Source of the DNA: JBALVT01 sp965262875
Lineage (GTDB): Bacteria; Pseudomonadota; Gammaproteobacteria; Pseudomonadales; Halieaceae
Length of the DNA: 64,000 nt
Reading direction: 5' to 3'
NCBI GenBank assembly: GCA_965262875.1
Contig: OZ253570.1
Location: 1 to 64,000, forward strand
Below are positions 24,901 through 32,029 of the stretch, piece after piece; position 1 is the first letter of the stretch, and each line of letters opens with the position of its first letter. The position numbers were made by a program, and so were the translations under genes. The notes under the pieces are model-generated. The model was not told the DNA's origin. It was given only the letters and a program-made list of their open reading frames with translations, and searched no databases.

Positions 24901-25941
24901 AATCCGAAGCGCGAATGGCCATCGCACCTGCCGCCTGTCGATCCTGAAGTCAGGGCGATGATTGCCAAAACACTTGACCGTGTGGCGCGTGGCGAGATCG
25001 CGGGTGCGGGTGGCGGATCGGGGCAGGCTCCAGCACCGCAGGTGAAGATCGCGCCGGAATATGCTGATCTTGGATTGCAGATGGCCTGTGCAATCACCGA
25101 CCGTGTGGATGCATCCAGCCAGGTTCACAAATTGCCGCTTCAGGCGCAGATCTCGCAATTGCTGAAACAGGCGACCGCACGCACTGATCTGCCGCAAGAC
25201 AAGGTGGAAGACCTTGCGCGCGGCATTGCAAAAGATCGCGCCGCTTTGGAAAGCAAGATCGCCTTTGCCAAAGAGCTTATTGCCGGTGCGCCGCCACCGA
25301 GATTGCAAGGGATGCAGCCTGATCGTTTTGATGAACATGTCTTTCTGAGTCAGGTCAGACTGAACGGCGGATATGATCGCAACGCGCATCCTATGCGCTC
25401 AAACCAGTATCCATTGCGGGAGCGGTTCACACATGAAATTGAAGGCCGCATTGCCAAGGATATAGCAGCAGGGGCGGCCGCGCCAACCAAAGAGGAATAT
25501 ATCGTCGCCCGCATGGCCCTGTTGCCGGATCGCTCAAAGGCAGAGGTGAAAGTGTCGGATGCTCTGACGGATGCGCTCAGGTGGGGGCGTCCGATAGATG
25601 CTAAGAAACTGCATGCGGAACGGAGTAAACTGCCTGTGGAGCTTGCTTCTGTTGGTGATATTAATCTGTGGGAAGGTCAGGATACATTGTCGCGGGTCTA
25701 TCGCAGCTTCACCTATCCGGAAATTATGGCCCTTGCGGATCCCGAACGGGCGCTGCCCAAAACAATGCGGGCGATGGATGACGCCTTGCGAGTGTCAGCG
25801 GCGCGCGGCTTTGCCAAATCAACGAATGTGACCAAAAATACATTGCTGATATTCCCGTGGAAAAATCATGCCAAGCAGCATGGGTTGGGGCTGTCTCCAG
25901 GTAAATCCCTGAACCGGGGGTCCGGGATGTCTATGGGGTGA
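19000..25941 (+). CDS. traA: TraA-type MOBQ relaxase with two RecD-like helicase modules (2313 aa)
   Basis: The N-terminal MobA/MobL relaxase domain (about 1-250) begins MFHFNVSVISAARGGSAVRA and has the metal-binding histidines in GNPHVHVM (about 174-181). A RecD-like superfamily 1 helicase follows, with Walker A GHAGTGKT near residue 407, FIMDEAGMVGAGQWARIA and a C-terminal YAATIHKSQGLTVDHALVLG motif. A second P-loop module (GDAGSGKT near 1015) follows, with a weaker Walker B (VVLDDAGRF). The C-terminal third is helical, with two related blocks (YAGMGLQLAQAVSERVD and YADLGLQMACAITDRVD). Ti TraA is about 1100 residues, so this is double length. In-frame tandem repeats occur at about 710 (GSVPAS twice), 1420 (ASLAGF-type) and 1730 (KALVD three times). 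It would nick oriT and unwind the transferred strand. Confidence 0.95.
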   Translation: MAMFHFNVSVISAARGGSAVRAAAYRHGAQMASRAAGETYSYAGKAKEVVYSEVAVPDGLPDWAETEFGNAAFEKALREVRAEVQAKDTDMSDEQISRAAWARVSQRLWNAVEDGENRLNKHAHKAQYARSLTIALPAELARDQQIELMQGYVATSFLARGMVADWEIHDKQDGNPHVHVMLTTREIGASDWGKKQRAWNDKSLLSGWRADWARHANLALERAGFDVRIDHRTNAARGIYLEPEGCNPHVAAHVQSRGDVAREAARCQGVRQRNAVFLRDNPAHILVVVQAQRAVFTAGDIREALQERMVFGADHELDAVLREVTGSEHLVEIFKKDAHGHAQYITTARAADIQRLGTHSRDMVAGRLTLDAPEAPVAELISPTLNPDQRAAAEVMLSPARLTLIKGHAGTGKTYTLGEVARVWQDRGYAVLGGAPSGKATQELGGIEGMRTASLAAWEARWARGEVLPKDRFVFIMDEAGMVGAGQWARIADRVAALGGKLIAVGDPEQLQPISDVPGWDVVERAVASEGGCGSMAVMGAVQRQRDPLDRAATEALARGGAEIAPAIRYYVAKGALRLGRDVLEDPVGALAEAYYRTGADKDRLGVSPSRIALAYTNRDVWALNAAIRAQALERGEIDGSAVRNYGMITRIDRSGEIHKRIEVPLALGPGDRVMLTRPHRALDLPRSSFGTVVATRDGEIDLLVDGGSVPASGSVPASGSKPVTIDLKTFRDLDYGYAATIHKSQGLTVDHALVLGHWRLNRHAVYVALTRHRMSVTVFGHPKHLTRPADLIRMAQAPGHLSVDLEDGPDRLVGSMVAGAEVLGLDTRGDWRGSGVSGERGQVSFLGDGALMAVAERVAGLLASEYIQGDPILKENPHTGSDPNGYTQTPTQVIDDLIARRSVFRADDVAGALSQVVAEPETFLRLFREAMAHPDLVVMSEGGDGGEGRIYSLGAQLRAELETVDLGVRLALEKSPEMAPVVAMQAEDEVGLNAQQMAALEHGAQAGRLRLIRGDAGSGKTRVAARLAEVHTRAGWQVIGLTPTGAGLDALWDAGFRGAHTLNQFTRARREGRLQLDPGTVVVLDDAGRFGGREAGQLLEDIAASGAKLIALIDGGVQVPLEAGPVMRAIEVRVGSARLEGMQGRAPEMGRALQAVAAGDAHGIKMLMDQGVIHAGGTVQGAAAALATRYLMDQSNDKIALAWSRPEVALLTRAIRAGLDATDAARAGFVPETEGAFAGLKPGDHIRFVASTPWQQGKPARDAPPRIRAGARAELMRRDEDGQLHLRLEGRSGSREVIFAPDAEIPDWRFDFASTIHGEMGRAHGSVHMLASPGMNRQVMAAGMNLHLDALSVTMPCAGNRLPEVMAGILRRDASAQSALDYGFDTGLGAREALRGHVYEAAPEGTVRAVERLREIAGLAGFASLAGFTSLAGFASLEARPAHKALPRGMEGEVLAEVIGAMILHEGAAPAGAERLAVERVVADISDPRAWRKLLRQVPGSLPRAADDLARRTVGADGRGRLLIPARIMARGALIGRALGEDRVATLFERGLVLYGKRVAAARLLGQPGDLVPPRVRVPEKEWPDPATRPARWKDYVRGQYREAKAPVARLPRIPWRLDVARLLGEVPSAEQIIAGQVLEDMAGMFGLGRRRRSKGSILRYAAWRAGVKTRATAVARGKETLDQTAAPAQSATQVLERSQNQRRKDITTEAARKVAEQAALVKSRSGPWDKALVDKALVDKALVDKAPFDPVAVPGRDYAGMGLQLAQAVSERVDVHSPVQDMDLPQSLEALVRAADPGPKFDFTDEEICARIPQLPRLDGETAALAGAVGKALAEGPLDAIASLRAERAAILRHLGTPEAPRFAAKAFVPRLRSFTHNELWAMNTPTAAWPGSLPPRSDAERLRIAQGFNGYAEKFEKETKMQNAEQTKGIKDAMVKKLALGRIDAQSMEVIEKAFSLDEIMALRNPKREWPSHLPPVDPEVRAMIAKTLDRVARGEIAGAGGGSGQAPAPQVKIAPEYADLGLQMACAITDRVDASSQVHKLPLQAQISQLLKQATARTDLPQDKVEDLARGIAKDRAALESKIAFAKELIAGAPPPRLQGMQPDRFDEHVFLSQVRLNGGYDRNAHPMRSNQYPLRERFTHEIEGRIAKDIAAGAAAPTKEEYIVARMALLPDRSKAEVKVSDALTDALRWGRPIDAKKLHAERSKLPVELASVGDINLWEGQDTLSRVYRSFTYPEIMALADPERALPKTMRAMDDALRVSAARGFAKSTNVTKNTLLIFPWKNHAKQHGLGLSPGKSLNRGSGMSMG

Positions 25942-26172
25942 TTGGCTTGAAACAGTTTCCTGATAGCAGCATATGGCTGGATCGCAGGAGACCGATAACT
26001 TATACAATGAGACCTCAGCATAAGCCCTATTTTCTCGAAAACCCAAAACATTTGGAGTTGTTTTTAAGGCAGCTAAAAAAATCTTCCAATCCCAGATTAT
26101 CGAGATAAGCTGCCCTGATAGATTAACCATATTAAGCAAGAACGACGAATAACAAAGCAAGGGAGAACGACT

Positions 26173-26994
26173 ATGTGTGATATTTGTGTAATGAACGCAG
26201 TGAAAGATAAAATGCTATCGCGCCGCAGCTTTTTTAAATCGGCAGCGGTAGGCGCGGCAGCTGCGGCTGTAGGCTCTTCCATGACGGGCACACCCGCTAT
26301 GGCAATGGGGCATGGCTCGGTCATGGATATGACCCATGAATTACATCCTGACTTTCCAACATATTTTGGCGAATCTGGTTTCCAAATGGAGTCGAAATTC
26401 AACTTTGCCGAACATCATTTCAACCTGAACCAACTGTCGATCAATGAGCATACCGGTACCCATGTAGATGCACCGCTGCATTTTTCAGCAGACGGTAAAT
26501 CTGTGGCTGAAATCCCTGTGGAGAATCTGATTGCACCACTTTGTGTGATTGATATTGCAGCACGCGCGGCTGATGATGCAGACACACAAGTAACGCCCGA
26601 TGATATCAAAGCATGGATTGCTGCACACGGTGATATACCTGCAAATGCCTGTGTAGCGATGCATTCGGGATGGGCTGCTAACGTGACAAGTGATAAATTC
26701 CGCAATGCTGATGCTGAGGGCAAACAACATTACCCCGGATTCCACGTCGAGGCCGCAGAAATGCTGATTGAAGAAACCGGTGCAACCTCGTTGGGTGTTG
26801 ACTCGCTGTCGCTTGACCACGGTATGTCGGCGGATTTTGCAACGCATTATGCATGGTTGCCTACCGGCAGGTTCGGAATTGAAAACCTGGCCAACCTTGG
26901 TCAGGTTCCAGCGGCGGGTGCAACATTGGTTATAGGTGCTCCGAAACATCGCGGCGGCACTGGTGGCCCGGCACGTATATTTGCTATGATCTAG
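26173..26994 (+). CDS. Tat-exported cyclase-family metal hydrolase
   Basis: A 273-residue protein. The N-terminus has a twin-arginine signal (LSRRSFFKSAAVGAAAAAVG), implying export of the folded enzyme. The catalytic domain shows the HTGTHVDAPLHF metal-binding motif of the cyclase/kynurenine-formamidase family, with a later LGVDSLSLDHG segment. Substrates of the family include N-formylkynurenine and other amides or lactones; this one cannot be assigned. A GGGAGA ribosome site precedes the ATG. It faces the aminotransferase gene across a shared terminator, forming metabolic cargo. Confidence 0.88.
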   Translation: MCDICVMNAVKDKMLSRRSFFKSAAVGAAAAAVGSSMTGTPAMAMGHGSVMDMTHELHPDFPTYFGESGFQMESKFNFAEHHFNLNQLSINEHTGTHVDAPLHFSADGKSVAEIPVENLIAPLCVIDIAARAADDADTQVTPDDIKAWIAAHGDIPANACVAMHSGWAANVTSDKFRNADAEGKQHYPGFHVEAAEMLIEETGATSLGVDSLSLDHGMSADFATHYAWLPTGRFGIENLANLGQVPAAGATLVIGAPKHRGGTGGPARIFAMI

Positions 26995-27004
26995 AAAACT
27001 CTAA

Positions 27005-27039
27005 TAATGATGGGCGGGTTTTCCGGCCGTCCATCATTA
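27005..27039. terminator. Bidirectional terminator between convergent cargo genes
   Basis: TAATGATGG (27005-27013) pairs with CCATCATTA (27031-27039). It sits between the stop of the cyclase gene at 26994 and the stop of the aminotransferase gene at 27045, with A/T-rich flanks on both sides. Confidence 0.7.
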
Positions 27040-27044
27040 AGCGG

Positions 27045-27905
27045 TTATGCTTTCTTTGCCCACGCCCAGTAAAGATCGCGCGCTTGTTCTGTAATCGGTC
27101 CAATGGGATATTCGCGGTCTTCAATTTTCACAACCGGAGTGATTTTCGAAATGTTGCCACTTAGAAACACCTCGTCAGCTGCATCAAAATCTTCAAAGTT
27201 CAATGTTACTTCCTGAACCTCATGCCCGGCGGCCCGCAACAGCTTGATTACGCGCTGACGGGTAATCCCGTTCAGGAATGTACCATTTGGAACCGGCGTG
27301 CGCACGATGGCATCTTTTACCATGAAGATATTTGCGGTGGCGGTTTCTGCTACATTACCCAGTGGGTCTGCAACAATCGCATTGTTATATCCTCGCGCAT
27401 GCGCTTCTCTGATCATACGGCCATTATTGGGATAAAGGCATGCGGCTTTGGCATTTACAGGCGCCATTGTCATCATTGGTCGCGTAAATTGCGTGCGGCA
27501 AAGTGTTTGGCTGGCATTGGCAGGCGCCATTGGTAGCTGTTCAAGACACAAACAGAATGCTGTCGACTCCGGGTCGGGAGTGACGACGCCAACGCCACCT
27601 TCTTTGGACCAGTACATCGGGCGGATATAGACGGGCGCGTTAGGTTCGAATTTAGCTAAACCCTCCATTGTCAGATCCATCAGTTCCTGTACGTTCAGGG
27701 TTGGTTTCAGACCCATCACCAGTGCCGAATTATTCACGCGTGCGCAATGTGCTTCCAAATCGGGCACCAGCCCGTCAAATGCACGTGCACCGTCGAACAC
27801 AAGGGACCCCAGCCATGTACCGTGATCGGCCGCGTTCATTACCGGTAAGTCACCCTGATGCCACATGCCGTTGAAATAGGTCCAGATAATATCCCCGACA
27901 GCCAT
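27045..27905 (-). CDS. Class IV aminotransferase (branched-chain amino acid type)
   Basis: A 286-residue fold-type IV PLP enzyme. Visible family features are GSLVFDGARAFDG near the N-terminus, YIRPMYWSKEGG, the PLP-lysine region VNAKAACLYPNNGRMIREA, NVAETATANIFMV and the C-terminal DEVFLSGNISKITPV. This is the IlvE/D-amino-acid aminotransferase family, which moves the amino group between glutamate and branched-chain (or D-) amino acids. The ribosome site is AAAGGAAG. The AhpD-like gene lies upstream on the same strand, 70 bp away, so they may be co-transcribed. The substrate is not certain. Confidence 0.92.
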   Translation of the reverse strand: MAVGDIIWTYFNGMWHQGDLPVMNAADHGTWLGSLVFDGARAFDGLVPDLEAHCARVNNSALVMGLKPTLNVQELMDLTMEGLAKFEPNAPVYIRPMYWSKEGGVGVVTPDPESTAFCLCLEQLPMAPANASQTLCRTQFTRPMMTMAPVNAKAACLYPNNGRMIREAHARGYNNAIVADPLGNVAETATANIFMVKDAIVRTPVPNGTFLNGITRQRVIKLLRAAGHEVQEVTLNFEDFDAADEVFLSGNISKITPVVKIEDREYPIGPITEQARDLYWAWAKKA

Positions 27906-27975
27906 GTTGAACTTCCTTTATTCTGGGATTGTATTGCTGATCCGAAAAATACGCCGGGGCAGAAATATATACCTG

Positions 27976-28383
27976 TTACTTTTCTGTCAAAATAAACTCC
28001 GGGTCAACCGGCACCTGCATGGCATTAGCAAGGTGATTGGTTTTTGCGGCCAGCGATACAATCTTCAACACTTCCGCATGTTGCGCAGGTGTCATTCCTT
28101 TTGCTCTTGCCGCAGCTGAATGGGAATGCACACAATATTCACAGTTGTTAATGATCGATACCGCCAGATACAGTAACTCTTTGGTCAATGGATCCAAATC
28201 AGAAGGGGTGGCCATAACGGCCTTTACTTCTGCCCATGTGCGTTCAAGTAAATCCGCGTCAAACGCCAGATAGTACCAGATATTGTTGATGAAATCTGGC
28301 TTGCGCGTATCATGTATATCATCAAAGACGGCTTTGATACGTGGATCGGATTCTGGGCTTTCGGGAGGCAGTACGGCTGGCAT
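27976..28383 (-). CDS. Carboxymuconolactone decarboxylase/AhpD-family protein
   Basis: A 135-residue all-helical protein with the CxxC-containing motif IINNCEYCVHSHSAAARAKG (cysteines plus a downstream histidine), typical of AhpD-like thiol peroxidase partners in the carboxymuconolactone decarboxylase family. The motif is complete, so thiol-disulfide activity is likely. It heads the minus-strand pair with the aminotransferase gene and has an AAAGGA ribosome site. Confidence 0.88.
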   Translation of the reverse strand: MPAVLPPESPESDPRIKAVFDDIHDTRKPDFINNIWYYLAFDADLLERTWAEVKAVMATPSDLDPLTKELLYLAVSIINNCEYCVHSHSAAARAKGMTPAQHAEVLKIVSLAAKTNHLANAMQVPVDPEFILTEK

Positions 28384-28452
28384 TTATTTGTCCTTTGATA
28401 ATCTTACAACTTACGTCCATGGAGCAATGCCCGAAAGTTGGTGATGGCATAA

Positions 28453-28711
28453 TCAGGCGACATCTTTAAATTGCTTGATCCCATCCTTGAATGCAACCCC
28501 CTTGATGATCCCTTGATGATCCCTTGATGATTTCGGGCAATCGATTTGCTCCGTCAAGTTTGCCCATTTCTTCTTTGCCGACATCATAAGTTTGTAAACC
28601 ATAGACAGGGCCGTTTTGCGGTTCAGACACCCCTTGGTTTTACCTGTTCGATTACGCACTGTTGCAAAGAGGCTTTCAATTGGGTTGGTGGTACGAATGT
28701 GGGGTTCTATG
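28453..28711 (-). pseudogene. IS256-family transposase remnant (C-terminal part)
   Basis: The minus strand reads HIRTTNPIESLFATVRNRTG and then KTKGCLNRKTALSMVYKLMM, the conserved C-terminal block of IS256-family transposases. Everything upstream is missing: at about 28711 the sequence switches to an ISKra4-type relic on the other strand. A 12-bp tandem repeat (CCCTTGATGATC) lies at about 28500-28533 inside the tail. Confidence 0.8.
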
Positions 28712-29090
28712 ACTAAAAGGGCGAAATTTACTGAAAGACATTCTTCCTGTTGGAGCCGCCCTCAATGCCTCAACGGTTAGAAATCATTTACATCACGTTG
28801 CCAGGCGTCAGGAACGGTAACTGGAAGGAAAGCCCGGATATATTTCAGGATGCCCTTATGAGTGGGGGAATTTAGCCAAACCAGGTAAGCCGATAACCGT
28901 TGGCATCGATGGCGGGTACGTCCGGAACTGGCACGCAAAAAATACACATTTTGAAGTGATCGCCGGCAAATCTTTTTCAAAATAAAAGGCTCCGGAACGC
29001 TTTGGTTTTGTTCAGAAATAGGGGATCATTCGAGAAGAAAACTTATGAATATGCTGTCTGATCAAGGGATGCAGGGCTATTGCAGTAAAC
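28702..29090 (+). pseudogene. ISKra4-family transposase remnant, frameshifted
   Basis: Plus-strand segments read LLKDILPVGAALNASTVRNH, then KPITVGIDGGYVRNWHAKNT with FEVIAGKSF, then APERFGFVQK, matching successive blocks of ISKra4-family transposases. In-frame stops and a frameshift break it into short pieces. The first 22 bp (28702-28723) recur inverted near 11218-11239. Confidence 0.7.
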
Positions 29091-29094
29091 CAGC

Positions 29095-29397
29095 TTAACT
29101 TTTGTTGCCCTCTGCAACGCGCTGCCTCATCAGATCAGAGGGGCGGAAGGTCAGGACGCGCCGTGGTGGAATCGGAACGGCCTCTCCGGTTTTTAGATTG
29201 CGTCCGGTGCGCGCTGGTTTGTCGCGCACACTAAAGGTCCCGAAGGTCGGGATTTTTACGTTCTCGCCGTTCACCAAAGCGTCCGAGATATGTGACAATA
29301 CGCTTTCCAGCAAGTGTGGTGCGTCATCCTCCGCCACGCCAGCCTCACGCATGAGGGCATTGCGTAAATCCACGCGCGTTAAAGTTTGTTCAGCCAT
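29095..29397 (-). CDS. IHF/HU-family DNA-binding protein (IhfA-like)
   Basis: A 100-residue protein with the HU/IHF fold: TLTRVDLRNALMREAGVAED, VKIPTFGTFSVRDKPARTGR, NLKTGEAVPIPPRRVLTFRP. The RTGRNLKTGEAVPIPPRRV arm is closer to IHF-alpha than to HU. The ribosome site is AAGGGA. It could act with the HU paralogue at 14290, or with host IHF-beta, to bend DNA at oriT or at promoters. Confidence 0.92.
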   Translation of the reverse strand: MAEQTLTRVDLRNALMREAGVAEDDAPHLLESVLSHISDALVNGENVKIPTFGTFSVRDKPARTGRNLKTGEAVPIPPRRVLTFRPSDLMRQRVAEGNKS

Positions 29398-29580
29398 ATC
29401 TGTCCCTTGTTGGTTTTAAGATGCGTATTCCTATGAACTTAAGCCCCTATTCTTATTCATCGTGACCAGTTTTGTTACTGATCGTTGAATCGGGTTTAAT
29501 CACATGTCCGAGCGATTTATTGATGCCATTTTTACGGCCCGATAAAAAGCAGAAATGCTTAACGAGAGCAATTTACGCCA

Positions 29581-30306
29581 TCAGAACACCCCCACTGCGT
29601 CATTTAACAGGGCAATATTACGCTCAAATGCGCGGTCTTGCTGCAAGAAACCCGCCAGCTCGTCCTGGATCAGCGCCTCGATGGTGGGCAGTTCGCTGCG
29701 ACGATCCAGCACCCATGCCCCGATCAGGATCATGCGGCGCGTCTGGTTGCGCCGCGCCTGCTCCGGGGAAATCACGGCTACATCGGTCTCGTTCTCTGTG
29801 CTTACCCCGCCGGCTGGATCGCTGAGTACCGCTGCCATGAAGGCAATATTGGCGGCGGCCATCCCGGGCTTTGGATGATCGGCAAGGTGGGCGCGCAGAT
29901 CGGGCGCAAGTTCAGTATGAAGTTCTGGCTTGTGACGGAATTGTGCCACCATAAAGCCGCCGAGCAGGGCTTTGCGTCTGGCGTCATCCGCGCGCCGGCT
30001 CCGGCTCTTGCGGGCTTTGATTTGCACAATTTCGCGTTTGCGCTTTTGCAGGATGGAGAGTGGGCGTGGCTTGCGCCCAAGCGCGTCTTTCAGCATCTTG
30101 CGCAACTGGGGTGCTGTGAAGCGGCAGTCAAAGAACCCGGCTTGCGTGGCCGCCTGGACCAGGGCCGCCTCGGCCCGCTCCCGCAAGCGTGGCAGATCAG
30201 CTTCAAGCGCGGCCATGCGTTCGTCATCGGTGCGTCCGGGTCCGCGGCGTTTTCCGGCTTTTGCGGGTTGCGCACCCTTTGGCGTCGATGTTTTTGTCTT
30301 TGGCAT
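29581..30306 (-). CDS. Hypothetical basic helical protein
   Basis: A 241-residue protein, basic at the N-terminus (MPKTKTSTPKGAQPAKAGKR) and helical throughout. Arginine-rich blocks (KRKREIVQIKARKSRSRRAD) suggest nucleic-acid binding. The C-terminal half includes RRMILIGAWVLDRR, which recalls small mobilisation accessory proteins, but I do not recognise a family. It precedes the BrnTA module on the same strand at a distance, and no operon partner is obvious. Confidence 0.6.
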   Translation of the reverse strand: MPKTKTSTPKGAQPAKAGKRRGPGRTDDERMAALEADLPRLRERAEAALVQAATQAGFFDCRFTAPQLRKMLKDALGRKPRPLSILQKRKREIVQIKARKSRSRRADDARRKALLGGFMVAQFRHKPELHTELAPDLRAHLADHPKPGMAAANIAFMAAVLSDPAGGVSTENETDVAVISPEQARRNQTRRMILIGAWVLDRRSELPTIEALIQDELAGFLQQDRAFERNIALLNDAVGVF

Positions 30307-30401
30307 TTCAAAATCCTGAGTATGCGTAATTTGTGATAAGGGCGGGTTTTCGCCTGCCCCGAAATCTGCGGAAGTGCCGGTATGGCATGGGGGCGGTTAT
30401 T

Positions 30402-30680
30402 CTAAGCCACGGCTTGCGCCACCATGTCTGGATGCCGGGCAATCACCTGCACATAAGCAACCGCGAAATCAGGCGCTGTCGCGCGGGCCTGCTCCCAATC
30501 GCGCAAGGTGCCGACCGGCACATGAAACCGACTGGCGAACCCAACTTGTGACAGTCCGAGCGCAGTTCTGGTCTTACGGATCAGCCTGGCGCGTTGCCCA
30601 CGATCCATCGCCTCGGGGGTTACGTCAAAATCTTCCGGGTCCGCTGGATCAGAAGGGAGAATGATATGCTCTTTCTTCAC
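30402..30680 (-). CDS. brnA: Helix-turn-helix antitoxin of a BrnT/BrnA-type pair
   Basis: A 92-residue protein with a GTG start after GAAGGAG. The C-terminal half is an HTH of the XRE/HigA-like kind (TALGLSQVGFASRFHVPVGT, LRDWEQARATAPDFAVAYVQ). It overlaps the BrnT toxin gene by 32 bp, toxin first, as in brnTA operons. BrnA antitoxins block BrnT and repress the operon. Its HTH differs from the short ribbon-helix-helix BrnA of Brucella, but this HTH variant is common. Confidence 0.82.
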   Translation of the reverse strand: MKKEHIILPSDPADPEDFDVTPEAMDRGQRARLIRKTRTALGLSQVGFASRFHVPVGTLRDWEQARATAPDFAVAYVQVIARHPDMVAQAVA

Positions 30681-30921
30681 TTTTATTGCTCCTTCTCACA
30701 GAAATAAAGCGGGGCAGATCGTGCCGCCAAGTGAACACGCCAGTAAACAGTTTTCCCTCCATCACCCCGATCACCTTGAACCGCTCTTCTTTGTCTTCGG
30801 GACGGATCGACGGGACGATCAGATGGTTGTCATCCTTGAAAATTCTGTCGCCGAACGCCAGGGATAGCCCGTGCCTATGACGGTTCATGGAATCTTTGTC
30901 GGGATCGAACCTGCCTTGCAT
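30649..30921 (-). CDS. brnT: BrnT-family RNase toxin
   Basis: A 91-residue protein starting MQGRFDPDKDSMNRHRHGLS. The features FDPDK...N..KHG-like, LAFGDRIF, RFKVIGVMEGKLFTGVFTWR and the FISVRRSNKSEERAY terminus are typical of BrnT. Start 30921 was preferred because TTGTGA and TATATA promoter-like boxes lie directly upstream; an ATG at 30960 adds 13 residues. BrnT is a ribosome-independent RNase that halts growth when free. Toxin-first gene order. Confidence 0.85.
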   Translation of the reverse strand: MQGRFDPDKDSMNRHRHGLSLAFGDRIFKDDNHLIVPSIRPEDKEERFKVIGVMEGKLFTGVFTWRHDLPRFISVRRSNKSEERAYHSPF

Positions 30922-31112
30922 GGATGATATATATACGGGATTACCGTAATTCACAATCATATTTTACACTTTGTGGTTTCTCCAATCCAGTAACAAATTC
31001 AGGGCGGCTGGTCGCTCACAAATCATTCATACCTTCTCCTGTTTGAGTATCCACTCATTGGTTCCAACCCCCCGTCTTCAGACGGGAGTGCTTTAGCACG
31101 AAAGAATCGGTT

Positions 31113-31182
31113 ATAGTCTTATCCTCCCTAAAAATGAGCCGCCGTAAGGAATAAGGCTCATTTTTAGGGAGGATAAGACTAT
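31113..31182 (+). promoter_or_regulatory. 28-bp perfect inverted repeat hiding the tnpA ribosome site
   Basis: Arms 31113-31140 and 31155-31182 are exact complements around a 14-base loop. The right arm holds the GGGAGGAT ribosome site and the first two bases of the tnpA ATG. In IS200-type elements a similar stem blocks translation of readthrough transcripts from outside. The left half could also act as a terminator for transcripts entering from the left. Confidence 0.85.
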
Positions 31183-31597
31183 GCAATATGACACTGGGAA
31201 ACACTGCGTTTTCTACCATCGCTATCACATCGTTTGGACAACAAAATATCGCTACAAGGTTCTGCGTGGGGCGGTTCAATTGCGGGTGCGTGACATCATC
31301 AAACAAGTTTGCAGCGAGAAAGGCGTCGATATAATCACAGGCGTCCTTTCCAGCGACCACGTTCATATGTTTGTGTCCGTTCCGCCAAAACTGGCGATCA
31401 GTGACTTGGTGCGACTTATGAAAGGACGCTCATCCCACAAAGTCCAACGCGAGTTTACACACCTGAAGAAACGCTACTGGGGCTGTCACTTTTGGGGGCG
31501 TGGGTATTTTTCAACCACCAACGGTGTGATCACAGAAGACTTCGTACTTCAGTACCTGGAAAATCACATCCCTCATCCTACCGACGCCAGTCGGTAG
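31181..31597 (+). CDS. tnpA: IS200/IS605-family TnpA (Y1 HUH transposase)
   Basis: A 138-residue protein with the HUH motif in SSDHVHMFVSVPP, the catalytic tyrosine segment FVLQYLENH near the end, and YHIVWTTKYRYKVL near the start. This is the small single-strand transposase of IS200-like elements, which cuts and joins single-stranded DNA at hairpin ends. The frame is intact. No tnpB is present. Confidence 0.95.
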   Translation: MQYDTGKHCVFYHRYHIVWTTKYRYKVLRGAVQLRVRDIIKQVCSEKGVDIITGVLSSDHVHMFVSVPPKLAISDLVRLMKGRSSHKVQREFTHLKKRYWGCHFWGRGYFSTTNGVITEDFVLQYLENHIPHPTDASR

Positions 31598-32029
31598 TGG
31601 TTGAGCCACTCCAATCTGGATCAGGGGCCGCCACCAGCCGCGTATCTGGTCGTGGTGCACCGGGCCCAGGTATCGGCTGTCGAGCGCGCGCGGGCTGTCG
31701 CCCTGCACGATCAGGCTGCCATCGGGGGTGCGTTCCGCAATCCGCTTGAGAATACGGATGCCGCCAGGGCGATCTGGCGCGCAAAAAGATGTGTAATAGT
31801 CAGCGTGGCGATGCTGGCGACCAAGGCAGAAACTCACATAGGTGGCGTGCTCAGATGCGGCGGCGTAATAAATCCCGCGCGGTACCGATGTGGTGGCATT
31901 GCCGATGACCAGCCCGGCGGCATTGGCAATGCCGATGGCAATCAGGATTGCGGCGACAGACAGCAGCAGGGGCAGGCCTGGCAACACGTTGCGGATTTGA
32001 CTTAATGACCGCCGATCACGCATTGGCAT
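31511..32029 (-). CDS. traF: TraF-type S26 signal peptidase, C-terminus altered by IS200 insertion
   Basis: From ATG 32029 (or 32023), overlapping the preceding stop, the protein has an N-terminal membrane segment (PLLLSVAAILIAIGIA) and the S26 catalytic serine motif TTSVPRGIYYAA, then RIAERTPDGSLIVQGDSPRA and the family-typical RYLGPVHHDQIRGWWRPL. The natural protein would end a few residues later; the IS200-like element supplies about the last 25 codons and the stop. TraF processes the conjugative pilin TrbC into its cyclic form. The catalytic part is complete, so activity may persist. Confidence 0.82.
   Translation of the reverse strand: MPMRDRRSLSQIRNVLPGLPLLLSVAAILIAIGIANAAGLVIGNATTSVPRGIYYAAASEHATYVSFCLGRQHRHADYYTSFCAPDRPGGIRILKRIAERTPDGSLIVQGDSPRALDSRYLGPVHHDQIRGWWRPLIQIGVAQPLPTGVGRMRDVIFQVLKYEVFCDHTVGG

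Larger units (their letters stand above)
31060..31604 (+). mobile_element. IS200/IS605-family insertion sequence (IS200-like, tnpA only)
   Basis: A tnpA gene is framed by a left-end hairpin (CCGTCTTCAGACGG, about 31071-31084) and a right-end hairpin (CTACCGACGCCAGTCGGTAG, 31578-31597), without inverted terminal repeats or target duplication, as expected for this family. A separate large hairpin covers the tnpA start. The exact ends are estimates. It interrupts the 3' end of traF. Confidence 0.8.
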
